Assembly (NCBI GenBank): GCA_026770585.1
Contig: MU646340.1
Span: 759,623 to 797,190, forward strand
DNA length: 37,568 nt
Reading direction: 5' to 3'
DNA from: Baffinella frigidus
Taxonomy: Eukaryota > Cryptophyceae > Cryptomonadales > Baffinellaceae
Position 1 is the first letter of the stretch. The number at the start of each line of letters is the position of its first letter. The notes beneath the pieces were generated by a model. That model saw only the letters and a list, made by a program, of their open reading frames with translations, had not been told where the DNA came from and did no database searches. Both the position numbers and the translations under genes were made by a program. This document shows, one piece after another, positions 27,371 to 37,568 of this stretch.

Positions 27371-30300
27371 ATGCCCCTGCCAAGCCTCCCGCGACCTCCC
27401 GACTCCGCACAGCTTCAGGATTTGCAAATTCTCTCCGCGGCCCAAACGGTACTCGACATCCGCAAGGTTGTGAGTCTCGAGAACGTTGGGCGACGGTTCT
27501 TGAAGGGCAATGGACCCCGAGGAGGCAAGAAGTGGCGAAGGGCAAGAATGGGCGCCCCTCAAAGCTCGCACGCTGCACGACGCGCCGCCAGCTCACGATG
27601 CTGCGCAGCGCAGCACCGGCATTAGTGACATGGTGCCATCTTGGGGGCGCGGGGACCAGCCCAGGACGCGGATAGAGAGCACAGGCTTGGGCACGGGCTT
27701 GGCGAGCGGAGCGGACGAGGATGGCGAAAGACTCCTTCGGCGGGAAACCAAGAGGATGGGCGTATCAGAGGTGATTCATAAGCGTGACGACTGAGAGAAT
27801 GCACGTGTCCGTTGGGAGGTTGCAATTCCGCCAAAGAGCACCACTGGGTAGAGATTTACCAGAGGATGAAACAGATGGCGGTGGCGTGGTCCGTGCAGGT
27901 GCTGGTTCTCGACGACGAGGGCCCCGGCGGGGGCGAGGGCAAGTTGCAAACACGCTTCAGGTTTTCACTTTCTGAACCCTGAACCCTAAACCCTAAACCC
28001 TGAATCTTGAATCCTACATCCTGAACCCTAACCCCTAAATCCTAGAAAATAAACCCTAAACCATAAACCATAACCCCCAAACCCCAAACCCAAGACCCAA
28101 AACCTACTCCAAACGATGAGCAAACCCTAAACCCCAAACCCAAAACCCTAAATCCTAAACCCTAAACCCTAAACCCTAAACCCTAAACCCTATACCCTGA
28201 ACTCTTAACCCTAAATCCTGAACCCTCAACCCTAAACCCTAAACCCCAAACATAAACACTCAGCAAACACTTAATCCAAAAACCTAAATCCCAAACCCTA
28301 AATCCTGAACCCTGAACCCTAAACCCTAAACCCTAAACCCTAAACCCCAAACCCTAAATCCTAAACCCTAAACCCTCATCACACCCGAAACCCTACAACC
28401 TCATTCTTATTCCTTGAACCCTAAACCCAAAACCCGAACCCTAGGCCCGATAACCTAAACCCTAATCCTTAAACCCTAAACCCTAAAACCTAAACCCTAA
28501 CCCCAAAACTCAAACCATAATCCCTAAACCCCATACCCTCAAACCAAAACCCAAGCCCTAAACCCTGAACCCTAAACCCTAAACCCAAAATCCAACACAC
28601 TGAGTGAACCCTAAACAATCAACCCCAAACTCTTTATGTATCCTATACCCTATACCCCATACCCTATGACCTGTACCCCATACCCTGTACCCTATACCCT
28701 ATCCCTAAACCCTATACCCTATACCCTATACCCTAAACCCCAAACCCCAAACCCTAAACTCTAAGTCCAAGACCCTTAACCCTAAAACCTCAGCAAACCT
28801 TCAGCAAACCCTCAGCAAACCCTCAACCACAAACCCTAAACCCCAAACCCTAAACCTGAAACCCGAAACCCTGAGCCCTAAACCCTGAGCCCTAAACCCA
28901 AAACCCTAAACCCTAAACCCTAAACCCTCAGCCAACCCCAAACCCTAAACCCTAATCCTTAGACCTGAAACCCTAAACCCTAAACACTGTAACCTAAACC
29001 CTATACCCTATGCCCTAAAACCTAAAACTGCACCCCAAACCCTCAACACTAAACCCTAAAACCGAAACCCAACACCCCAAATCCCAAACACTCAGCAAAC
29101 CCTGCATCCTACTCCCTAAACCCTAAACTCTAAACCCTACACACTAGAACCTAAACACTAAACACTAAACACTAAACCCTAAACCATAAACCCTAAACCC
29201 TAATCCCTAATCCCTATTCCCTGAAACCTATATCCTGAACCCTAAACACTAAACCCAAACCCTAAACCCTAAAACCTCAAACCTAAACCTCAAACCTAAA
29301 CCCTAAAACCTCAAACCTAAACCCTAAACCCTAAGCCCTCAGCACACCCTCAATCCTAGATCCTAGTCCTCAAACCCTAAACCCTAAACCCGAACCCTAT
29401 ACCCTGTAACCTGTACCCTATACTCCAAACCCTGAATCCTGAACCCTAAACCCTAAACCCTCAGCACACCCTCAATCCTAGATCCTAATCCTCAAACCCT
29501 AGACCTTAAACCCGAACCCTATACCCCATAACATTTATCCTATACCCTAAACCCTAAACCCTAAATCCTCAAACCTAAATCCTAAACCCTGAACCCTAAA
29601 CACTCAACCCTAAACCCTTAACACTAGACCCTAATCCCTGGAACGTATACCACAAAACCTGAACGCAAACTCTGAAGCCTACACCTTAAATCCCAAACCC
29701 TCAATTCTGAACCCCAAACCCTAAACCCTAAACCCTAAACCACAAGCCCTCAACCCAAATCCATGAACCCCATACCTTAAACCCTAAACACTAAACACTA
29801 AACACTAAACACTAAACACTAAACACTAAACACTAAACCCTAAACCCTAAACCCTCAACCCTCAGCACACCCTCAATCCTAGATCCTAATCCTCAAACCC
29901 TAGACCTTGAACCCGAACCCTATACCACATAACATTTATCCTATACCCTTTACCCTTTACCCTAAATCCTCAGACCTAGATCCTAAACTCTAAACACTCA
30001 ACCCTATACCCTTAACACTAGACCCTAATCCCTGGAACGTACACCACAAAACCTAAACGCAAACTCTAAAGCCTACACCTTAAATCCCAAACCCTCAATC
30101 CTAGACCCCAAACCCTAAACCCCAAACCCTAAACTCTAAACCCTGAACCAAAACCCATAAACCATAAACCATGAACCCTAAACCCTAAACCCTAAATCCT
30201 CACCTCTAAATCCTCAGACCTAGATCCTAAACTCTCAACCCTAAACCCTTAACACTAGACCCTAATCCCTGGAACGTATACCACAAAACCTAAACGCAAA

Positions 30301-33300
30301 CTCTAAAGCCTACACCTTAAATCCCAAACCCTCAATCCTAAACCCCAAACCCTAAACCCCAAACCCTAAACTCTAAACCCTGAACCAAAAACCTTAAACC
30401 ATAAACCCTCAACCCTAAACCCTAAACCCTAAACCCTAAACCCTAAAGCCTAAACCCCAAACCATAAACCCTAAAACTTAAACCCTAAACCCTAAACCCT
30501 AAACCCTAAACCCTAAACCCCCAGAACACCCTAAACCAAAGACCCTAATCCTTTAACCCTAAACCCCAAACCCGAACCCTATACCCAATAACCTATACCT
30601 TATACCCTATAACATAAACCCTGAACCCTGCACCCTAAACCCTAAACCCTAGACCCTAGACCCTAGACCCTATACCCTATACCCTAAACCCTATACCCCA
30701 AACCCGAAATCCCAAACACTGAGCAAACCCTGAACACTAAACCCTAAACCCTGAACCCTACACCCTAAACTCTAAACTCTAAACCCTAATCCCTAATCCC
30801 TAATCTCTGAACCCTATACCTTAAACCCTCAACACAAACCCTAAACCCTAAATCCTAAACCCTAAACCCTAAACCCTAAACCCTCAGCACACCCTCAACC
30901 CTAGACCCTAATCCTCAAATCCTGAACCCTAAACCCGAACCCTATACCCTATTACCTATACCCTAAACCCTAAACCCTAAACCCAACACCCTACACCCTA
31001 AACCCTAAGCCATGAACCCTGAACCCTAAACCCTAAGCCCTAAACCCTGAGCCCTAAACCCCAAACCCTAAACCCTAAACCCTATACCCGAATCCCTAAT
31101 CCCTCAACATTATACCCTAAACCCTAAATCATAAACCCTCAGCCCTAGCCCCTCAGCAAATCTTAAACACTCAACCCTTAACTCGTTACCCTATACCCTA
31201 TACCCTATACCCTATACCCTATACCCTATACCATATACCCTAAACCCTATACCCTATACCCTATGCCCTATACCCCATACCCTATACTTTATACCCTATA
31301 CCCTATACCCTATATCCTTTACCCTTTACCCCATACCCTATACCCTATACCCTATACCCTGTACCCTATACCCTCAACTCTAAATCCTAAAACCTAAACC
31401 CTAAACCCTCAGCAAACCCGCAGCAAACCCTCAACCCCAAAACCTAAACCCTATACCCCATACCCTAAACCACAAACCCTAAACCCTAAACCCTAAACCC
31501 TGAACCCTATACCCCAAACCCGAAACCCAAATCCCTCAACACTGTACCCTAAACCCTAAATCCTACACCCTAAACCCTAACACTTAAGCCCTAAACCCTC
31601 AGCAAACCCTAAACACTCAACCCCAAACTCTTTACCCTAATCCCTAATCCCTATACCCTATACCCTATACCCTATACCCTATACCCCATACCCCATACCG
31701 TATACCCTATACCCCAGACCCTATACCCTATACCCCATACCCTATACCCTATACCCTCAACTTTAAATCCTGAACCCTAAACCCTAAACCCGCAGCAAAC
31801 CCGCAGCAAACCCGCAGCAAACCCGCAGCAAACCCCAAACCCTAAACCCTAAACCCTAAACCCCAAGCCCTAAACCCCAAGCCCTAAACCGTAAACCCTA
31901 AAACCTAAACCCTAAACCCCAAACCCCACACCCTAAACCCTAAACCCCAAATCCTAAAGCTTGCACCGTCAACGAGCAGCCCGATGGTGAGTGGAGCGGC
32001 CTCGAGAAGCTCAAGCAGGGACCACCTCCAGGCGGGGGGGAGGCCGCCATCATTATCCTTATCAGACGCCTTCTCGCCTGCCATGCACCGCACAGGTGTG
32101 CCTCCGCGTTCCCCATCTGTGTGTCACCTCGGTGACCCTTGCTTCGGAGCGGCAAGGCCTCTCGCGTGAAAAGAATGGAGAGCACTCCTCTTTGCCGCCC
32201 CCGCGCGGGGGAACGCATGAAGAGGGGGGGCATGCGAGTGAACCCGCGCTCACTCTGCGTGAACAGGAATGCGGTCACAGCTCACGCGGATCGGGTCATT
32301 GTTCGGGAACGCTCCGGAGATTCGGGCGGCAACCGCGCCTGCCGAAGCACGGCCCAGAACCGCCATTCTCCAGACGCCTGCGCTGGACAAGCACGGCCAC
32401 GAGAATCACGGGTGGCTCACCGTTCGCTTCGTGGGATTCAGCCTCGCGGCTGCTCCCTTCACTGGCGAAGCCTCGGTGTGTCTCGCGCCTCCCTCTGTGC
32501 CCTCTCCCCAGAATGACCCCTCGTTTCTGGAGTGTACTGCTGTCATCCAGGGCAGTCAGCGATAGCCCTTGAACAGCAATTCCCAACAACTGACGGGCAG
32601 TGTCGCGCGGCATCTAGTGTAGCCTAGATGATCGACACCGTGTGCACCACCAGTCCCTCATCCCCCTTGCCAGCAGAGGCACGAACCCTAACCCTTTCCG
32701 AAGCCTAACCGCGGGTCCGCGCTTCCCCTCGCAGCAACAATTCCGGCTGAGTGGAGAGCGGTGGTCGATAGAGATCAAGCCACTCGCGGGGGGACGCGGC
32801 ATGTGGCTCTCCATCGGCCTCAACTACCTCGGCCGCAAGACGTACCTCCACAAGACCATGTCCCTCTTCTTCGCGGATGAGAAACAGGTTCCAGCACCCC
32901 CCGCACCCTGCAACCTTGTTTTCTGGCCAGGGCCTGGAGGCTTGGCTTGCAGGCAGGAGGCGTGGCGAGCAGCGCGTGTGCCATGAGGCGTCAGGAGGCG
33001 TGGCGAGCGGCGCGTGTGCCAGGCGGGGTGGCGTGCAGCGCGTGTGTGGGGCGGCGGCGCGCTGTGGCCCATGCTCCTGGTGGGCAGAGGCTGACGTGAG
33101 ATGCCTGCCGCTTCCCAGGAGCAAACGCTCAACATTCTCCCGCACCGCCCCTACCTCTACAGCACCGTCTCCGGTTTCACGCACCGAGTGTGAGTGCCCC
33201 AAGTGTTTTTTTGGGGGGGGGTCGAGGCGCGGGTGCTTTCTCTTGGTTGCCCTACATGTAGGGTCTGATTTGATTTGAGGGTCAGCAACAGCACGACCCT

Positions 33301-33678
33301 GCGAAACAGAGTACTCTCCCATTTTCGCAAAGAAGCTTAACGACCCGCTGTACAGGGGTACCTCGCTCAAGAGAAACCGCCACCCCTAGGACCCTGTAGT
33401 AGGCCTATGTCTAGGGCCCTATCATCGCCCTAGGGGGGGGGGCGCTTTCTTATGAGCGAGGTACCCCTGTAGGACCGCCCTAGGGGCGGTGAGCAGCCTC
33501 TGAATCCCGAGACTCGCGATCACCCCGTGATGGTAGTAGCCATGTGGATGCAGTAACAATGTGAATTAGTAACAATGTGATTCCTTGCAGGGTGCGGACC
33601 GCCAAGAGCCTGACGCACCACTTCCCGACCGGCCAATTCAACATCCGCATCAACTGCGGCCCGGGCGGTTACTGCTGA
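27371..33678 (+). CDS. Unrecognised multi-exon gene spanning a 4-kb repeat array
   Basis: No family recognised. The 3' half is firm: about 32269-32475, 32735-32887, 33119-33189 and 33591-33678 (stop) join in phase. They encode a beta-rich region (HENHGWLTVRFVGFS, WSIEIKPLAGGRGMWLSIGL, RKTYLHKTMSLFFADEK) ending NIRINCGPGGYC. Candidate 5' exons are 27371-27466 (AQLQDLQILSAAQTVLDIRK), 27660-27770 (LLRRETKRMGVSE), 27854-27938 (IYQRMKQMAVAWSVQVLVLD) and 31959 to about 32093 (EWSGLEKLKQ). Phase allows 27938 to join 31959 over the telomere-like array if a GC donor (GAGG|GCAAGT) is used. Linking the 5' and 3' halves into one gene is inference; they could be two genes. One MITE lies in the last intron. 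Confidence 0.45.
27973..31958. repeat. Telomere-like heptamer array, about 4 kb
   Basis: Continuous degenerate CCCTAAA-type units, C-rich on +. It includes uniform CCCTATA blocks (31186-31375 and 31650-31755), CACTAAA blocks (29155-29175 and 29787-29835), and an 11-bp CCGCAGCAAAC repeat (about 31790-31835). Larger segments recur, listed under findings. There is no coding potential. It lies between candidate exons 27854-27938 and 31959 onward. Confidence 0.92.
33351..33471. mobile_element. Palindromic MITE, copy 6
   Basis: Opens TACAGGGGTACCTCGCTCAA and closes TTATGAGCGAGGTACCCCTG-TA. The centre has GTAGTAGGCCTATGTCTAGG. It is in the last intron of the unrecognised plus-strand gene. Confidence 0.85.
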
Positions 33679-33950
33679 GCCCAGCTCTGTACAATGGACG
33701 ACATGCGGGGGCGCGCTTCGTGGAATCAAAGTAGGGCATGTCATCGGTGTAGATTTGGGGGGGGGTCTGTGTATGGTACTGCGGGGAGGCAAGGGCGGGG
33801 GGTGAAGAGACACGCTGGTTGGGGCCCGCCGAGACGCTGGGTGTCTGGAGAGCGCACAGCTTCACCCTGCCATGTGAATAGCTAGAGGCTTGCGAATATT
33901 TACAGAGTGTATCAAGCCCCGCTCACGGCTCAAAGCACGCACCCCCTCCA

Positions 33951-34938
33951 CTACAACTCGCCCCCCCCTTGCTTCTGCTTCTTCCCGACCAACCTGTACA
34001 CGTCGTTTGACCACAGTCCCCCAGTGCCATGGGTGCACCCGTACGGCGGCGGGAAGCCAACTCCAGACCCCCACATGTTGAACCGCTCGAAACAGACCTC
34101 TTCGCAGCTTCCGCACCACCCGCCATCCTGGGAAGCGTTGGGACACCTTAGCAGTGCAAAACGGCCTATCACGGAGGCGAGGATTTAGGGTTAGGGGTTT
34201 GGGGTTCGGGTTCTCAATGCTGACTCAGCCAGGAGGTGCTCTGCAGTCTTCACGCAGCAGAGTGAGGGTGTGCAGACAACTCGGGGAGGCCCTGGAGAGG
34301 ACGTGAGGGAGGGGCGTTACCTGAATGACGAATCCTGGAAAGCCTCTGTCCCATGCGACTGCTGCGCACTCAGCCACCGCGTTCCGCCGCACCTTTGTTT
34401 TAGGGTTTAGGGTTTAGGGTTTAGGGTTTAGGATTCAGGGTTCAGGGTTTAGGGTGTAGGGTGTAGGGTGTAGGTTGTAGGGTGTAGGGAGTAGGCTGTG
34501 AGATGTAGGCTGTAGGGTGTCGGACCTTGTAGTTTCCATTCAGTCGCTCGTCAGAATGCTCCAGCCTGGCACGCGAGTGTCAGAGGATCAGCTGGTCGGG
34601 CCATCCAGGATCCAAGGGGCGCATCTGTGTGGGAGGGGTCGTTACGAGGGAATCACGCGCGCCCCGCCGCCCATGTCCGCATCACGGTAGCATCCCAGCG
34701 CCTCGTGGTGAGGACCGCCAGGGCGCTGGGCTGCCGAGAGTGCCCAGACACGTATCCCAGCCACTAAATGTAGCACGGCGGCTGGCGAGAGAGGGCACTC
34801 GCGGAGCAGCAGCCTCCTGCGCCGCGGAGTCCTCGACCTGCGCGGGAAGGCGGCGTGCGCTTGAAACCTGAGTAGCGTATCGTCCATGGTACCTTCTTCC
34901 TCGTTCCCTAGCACCACGCCGCCATGCATCGCCACCAC
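33951..34938 (-). CDS. WSC-like carbohydrate-binding domain protein (5' end unresolved)
   Basis: Exons on the minus strand: 34938-34657 (5' boundary after a T-rich acceptor), 34392-34321 and 34127-33951 (stop). Junctions are in phase. Together they give the order seen in WSC domains: EALGCYRDADMGGGAR, then AVAECAAVAWDRGFPGFVIQ, then DGGWCGSCEEVCF, ending GGLWSNDVYRLV. The Cys spacing and the final W-NDVYR are the main support. WSC domains bind cell-wall or extracellular glycans and are usually secreted; no signal peptide is in view because the first exon was not found. The segment upstream of the domain (34938 to about 34710) is arginine-rich and may contain a short intron. Intron 1 holds a G-rich telomere-like tract. 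Confidence 0.65.
34398..34525. repeat. Telomere-like tract (TTTAGGG then TGTAGGG on +)
   Basis: Five or more TTTAGGG units pass into TTCAGGG and then TGTAGGG. On the sense (minus) strand of the host gene it reads CCCTAAA. The end of the tract runs to within a few bases of the acceptor of exon 34392-34321 (CCCTAAAACAAAG). Confidence 0.9.
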
Positions 34939-34969
34939 CTGGCTAAAAAAACATTTGGTGGGGCTCAAA

Positions 34970-35464
34970 GATATTTCGACCCCTCAAAATTTCGCAGGTG
35001 GAATTTGACATCCCCCCCATGACATTCGACTGTAAACTTTCGGGGGGGTGAAACATCTTCGATTTTGACCATTTCAGTCATCCAAAAATTGCACCGGGCA
35101 GATTTTAAGATCACTGATTTCCCCTCGTTTTTTTTTACGACTCAAGTCAAAGCAGACAGAAGGTGAGAGGGGACGATGTGTGGGCCCTGTTGAGAGGGTT
35201 GCTGTCGGGCAAACACCCTTGCGGAGACTGTTGGACAGGGCACTGTCAGGCTGTAGAAAATGCAGACGGATCAGGGTGAGGGAAATCGAGTTGAAGAGAT
35301 CTTTAGACTGATGAGGGCGTATGCTAGTCAAGTTGAGGTTGTAGGAGATGAGCAGCGCTGGGAGCTGATTGCGTGGCGCTCAAACCAGCAGGGGGCAACA
35401 TCGACAGCGACTCAACCAAGTTCACACGCCACAGCCACTCTCTTCCTCTGCACCCTTCGCAACC
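34970..35464. other. Divergent intergenic region, nothing recognised
   Basis: Relatively A+T-rich, between the WSC-like gene (-) and the mitochondrial-type gene (+). A minus-strand open frame (35331-35074) has unconvincing composition. It probably contains the promoters of both genes and perhaps the missing 5' exon of the WSC-like gene. Confidence 0.35.
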
Positions 35465-36253
35465 ATGCTGAGGACATCCGTGAGGCGTGCGATCGCCACG
35501 CCAGCATCACGGGCTCTCTGCTCCGGGCGCGTCGGCGGCTACTACGGCGCGCTCTCCAAGGAGCAGCCCTACTTTTCGGCCCTCGCCCCTACCACGAAGC
35601 CTCCCGGCCTGCGCGGCATGCTTTCCACGGCTAAGCCCATCTCGCCCGGTTCGTGCCCTAACCCAAAGAAAGGGAACTGTTCCCATGCAAACAGCCCCCT
35701 CCCGTGCGCGCACCCACATATTCCTTCTTGGTGGTGACATTCGGGCTGGCGCGCAAACGTTGCAGGTATCTTCCCGTTCGTGGCTTCCTACTCCAAGTTC
35801 CCGATCTTCACCATCTCCTCCACGGGAGATGCCGAGACGCCTGAGAAGGTGGTCCAGGAGCCGATGAAGCCCTCGAAGCACCCGCCGCCCCGCCCCAGCC
35901 TCTCCGAAAGGTGCCCCTCTGCGCCCTCTGCGGCCCTCACCATGTCTGAATCGTAACTCCAAGAACCCAAAACCATGTTTGGTTGAATTCATTTGGTGGC
36001 AAAACACATTCACCGTCTTTTTACCAACACCCTTGCTGGCAACTCTTTCTGCACCGTCTCCCGATGGCGCGCATCGTTGTCTGCAGCGAGTGACGAATGG
36101 AGTGGTTGCGCGCAGCTCGATCGGGCAGCTTGAGTTCGTGGCCGTCGACGTCGTCCACCCTGAGAGCCCCGATCCCATCCTCCAGGTCCTCTCTCTCTCT
36201 CTCTCTCTCGCTCGCTCTCTCTCTCGCTATCCCTCTCGATCTCTCTCTCGCTC

Positions 36254-36287
<34 letters not shown>

Positions 36288-36767
36288 CACCTGTCACAGC
36301 CACCGCATCTCACAACGCCCTACGCGCCTGTCGAGAGCCCACCACAGACTGCGCTTTGATTTCACCGATGACAATTCAGAGGCGCGTCATGTTGTGTTAT
36401 GTTCCTTCAAGTATCCAAAATTCTTTTCCTTTACAGGTGTGGTATCCCCGCAAGGAGTGCGAGAGGTGCCCCCCGCAGCTGTTCGACCCTGAGGAGGAGG
36501 AGGAGGCGCGCAGGTCTGTGCACGGGGTGCTCCTTAAAGTCACCTACTACGTTGTAGCCCCTGAATCGAGAGTTGCCCCCGATGAAAAAAAACATAAACG
36601 GTCCTGCTCCTTTCACACTTCACAAGAAAACTGAGATTCGGTTGGCACGAAGTCTGACTACAGGAGCGTGTGACGTATCCTCGGACATTTCTGGCAGGCG
36701 CCCCCCCACCTCTTCGTCGAGCGGGGTGCCCCGCACGCCCGGCAACGTCTGGGAGGGCCTCGCCTGA
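35465..36767 (+). CDS. Small protein with probable mitochondrial presequence, function unknown
   Basis: Exons 35465-35648, 35766-35910, 36116-36185, 36437-36513 and 36698-36767 (stop) join in phase to give 181 residues. The N-terminus (MLRTSVRRAIATPASRALCS) is Arg/Ser/Ala-rich, lacks acidic residues and is amphipathic, like a mitochondrial targeting peptide. The mature part has GIFPFVASYSKFPIFTISST, a Pro/Lys stretch, LEFVAVDVVHPESPDPILQ, VWYPRKECERCPPQLF, a run of five Glu and a Ser/Pro tail ending NVWEGLA. The CxxC-like ERCPP does not suffice to assign metal binding. I do not recognise the family. Intron 3 is filled by a CT microsatellite. Confidence 0.65.
36187..36291. repeat. CT microsatellite in an intron
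   Basis: About 100 bp of interrupted (CT)n, with occasional CG and AT. It starts directly at the donor after 36185. Confidence 0.95.
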
Positions 36768-37392
36768 GAGACGCCACGCCGCCGGCGCTCACGCCTCTAC
36801 AACACAACAACATTGCGCCATCCGAATTCCTCGCCGACTTTGCGAGAGCCAAATCTCGCAGAATCGTGCGAGTGATCGAGGCGCGTCTTTCGAGAGTGCG
36901 CGGCGGAGCACAGTAGGTAGTTCGCCAGCAGGCGGGGCCTCGAAGTAGTCGAGGCTCGACGCCACTAATTCAACCCCTCCAAGAGGGCGCGGGGTGTAGG
37001 GTAGGCGAGGCGAGCTTCTGGGGTGAGATGGCGCCGCACGGGCCGTGTGACGTCTAGAGAAATAAGAACCTAGGCTGTGTGCGGAGGCTGTGTGCGGGAG
37101 GCTGGTTCCAGGCGGAATCAAATCCGCACTGCAGAGGCGCACGCTGCGCCTGGCGTCGGAATCGCCTTCGGGATTTAACATACAGTGTGAATGAATTCTG
37201 GTGAACTTCAATGGGAACCGTGTGGGTGGGTGGTTGGGTGGATGAGAGAGCAGCGGCAGTGCGTGCTAAGCTTCACGGTGAAGGGCGACGAAGGACCCAC
37301 CTCGCAGGACCGAACGCCAGGAGAGAGACGAGAGGCAGGGTTATGGTGTCCTGGACATGATGTACTGAGCCCGCAGACTCGGAGCAGCACAT
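36768..37392. other. Convergent intergenic region, nothing recognised
   Basis: It separates the mitochondrial-type gene (+) from the fucosyltransferase-like gene (-). One small stem is seen: GCCTCGA-AGTAG-TCGAGGC near 36937. Open frames here look like shadows. Confidence 0.4.
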
Positions 37393-37557
37393 CTAGTGGC
37401 GCGGGGCCCACGCAAGGTCGAGGGAGACGTAGGGCGGGAGGTAGCCCTTGTCTGCCGCCATGAGTTCCAGCGCGAGCGCCGAGAAGTGGGAGGAGAACGT
37501 CCCGATCAAGTAGTCGCACGAGGCGAGCAGCCACAGGTCCATCACCGCTGACTCACC
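37393..37557 (-). CDS. GT23 alpha-1,6-fucosyltransferase-like, last exon (partial)
   Basis: After a C-rich tract and CAG acceptor at 37558, the exon encodes 54 residues to a stop at 37393-37395. The segment DLWLLASCDYLIGTFSSHFS followed by ALALELMAADKG matches the conserved C-terminal acceptor/donor-site block of GT23 fucosyltransferases (leucine-rich, then a GTFSS-like turn, then LAxEL). PPYVSLDLAW follows. The rest lies beyond the right edge. GT23 enzymes are Golgi type-II membrane proteins transferring fucose from GDP-fucose. The call rests on one motif block, so a related GTFSS family is possible. Confidence 0.6.
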   Translation of the reverse strand, partial: GESAVMDLWLLASCDYLIGTFSSHFSALALELMAADKGYLPPYVSLDLAWAPRH

Positions 37558-37568
37558 CTGCGGGGGGG

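Noticed and set aside
31905-32093. Minus-strand frame LLELLEAAPLTIGLLVDGAS
   Set aside because: It looks protein-like, but the plus-strand reading (EWSGLEKLKQ) matches a phase-compatible exon; neither is proven.
36010-36359. Ser/Leu- or Arg/Glu-repeat proteins
   Set aside because: They are translations of the CT microsatellite.

Overview
The window reads as nuclear DNA of an intron-rich, GC-rich alga with a red-type complex plastid, most likely a cryptophyte. The evidence is: (i) many short exons that join in phase across GT-AG and a few GC-AG introns; (ii) a bipartite plastid leader on the dehydrogenase-like gene at 15426, with a signal peptide ending in the Phe-containing ALAF/MAP junction typical of red-derived secondary plastids; (iii) plant/algal-type telomere heptamers (CCCTAAA and variants) scattered through the window. 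The species assignment is inference. No rRNA, tRNA, CRISPR or bacterial operon was seen. Gene models were built by hand from protein-family continuity and splice phase, so exon edges are predictions.

Layout. 1-420 is telomere-like repeat. 1618-2549 (-) encodes RPAC2, a small subunit of RNA polymerases I and III. Divergent from it, 2821-11630 (+) is an 11-exon gene for a secreted right-handed beta-helix protein; its third intron (3.25 kb) is mostly telomere-like repeat plus a TIR element. 12243-15084 (-) is a fused PabA-PabB aminodeoxychorismate synthase (folate/pABA pathway). It shares a 341-bp bidirectional promoter with a plastid-targeted NAD(P)-binding atypical SDR gene (15426 to about 22596, +). 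That promoter, with both flanking first exons, is duplicated in inverted orientation inside an SDR intron.

22811-27362 (-) is a second beta-helix gene whose N-terminus carries a hydrophobic segment, an LRGG motif and a BIR zinc domain. It is interrupted by a 160-base assembly gap. 27371-33678 (+) is an unrecognised gene whose exons appear to flank a 4-kb telomere-like array (27973-31958). 33951-34938 (-) is a WSC-like carbohydrate-binding domain gene. 35465-36767 (+) is a small, probably mitochondrial protein. 37393-37557 (-) is the last exon of a GT23 fucosyltransferase-like gene running off the window.

The most distinctive features are the load of telomere-like heptamers inside introns, a family of six about 125-bp palindromic MITEs (five of them intronic), the inverted promoter duplication, and the LRGG/BIR/beta-helix architecture. 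The genes do not form one pathway; they are ordinary neighbours in a repeat-rich chromosome region, possibly subtelomeric.
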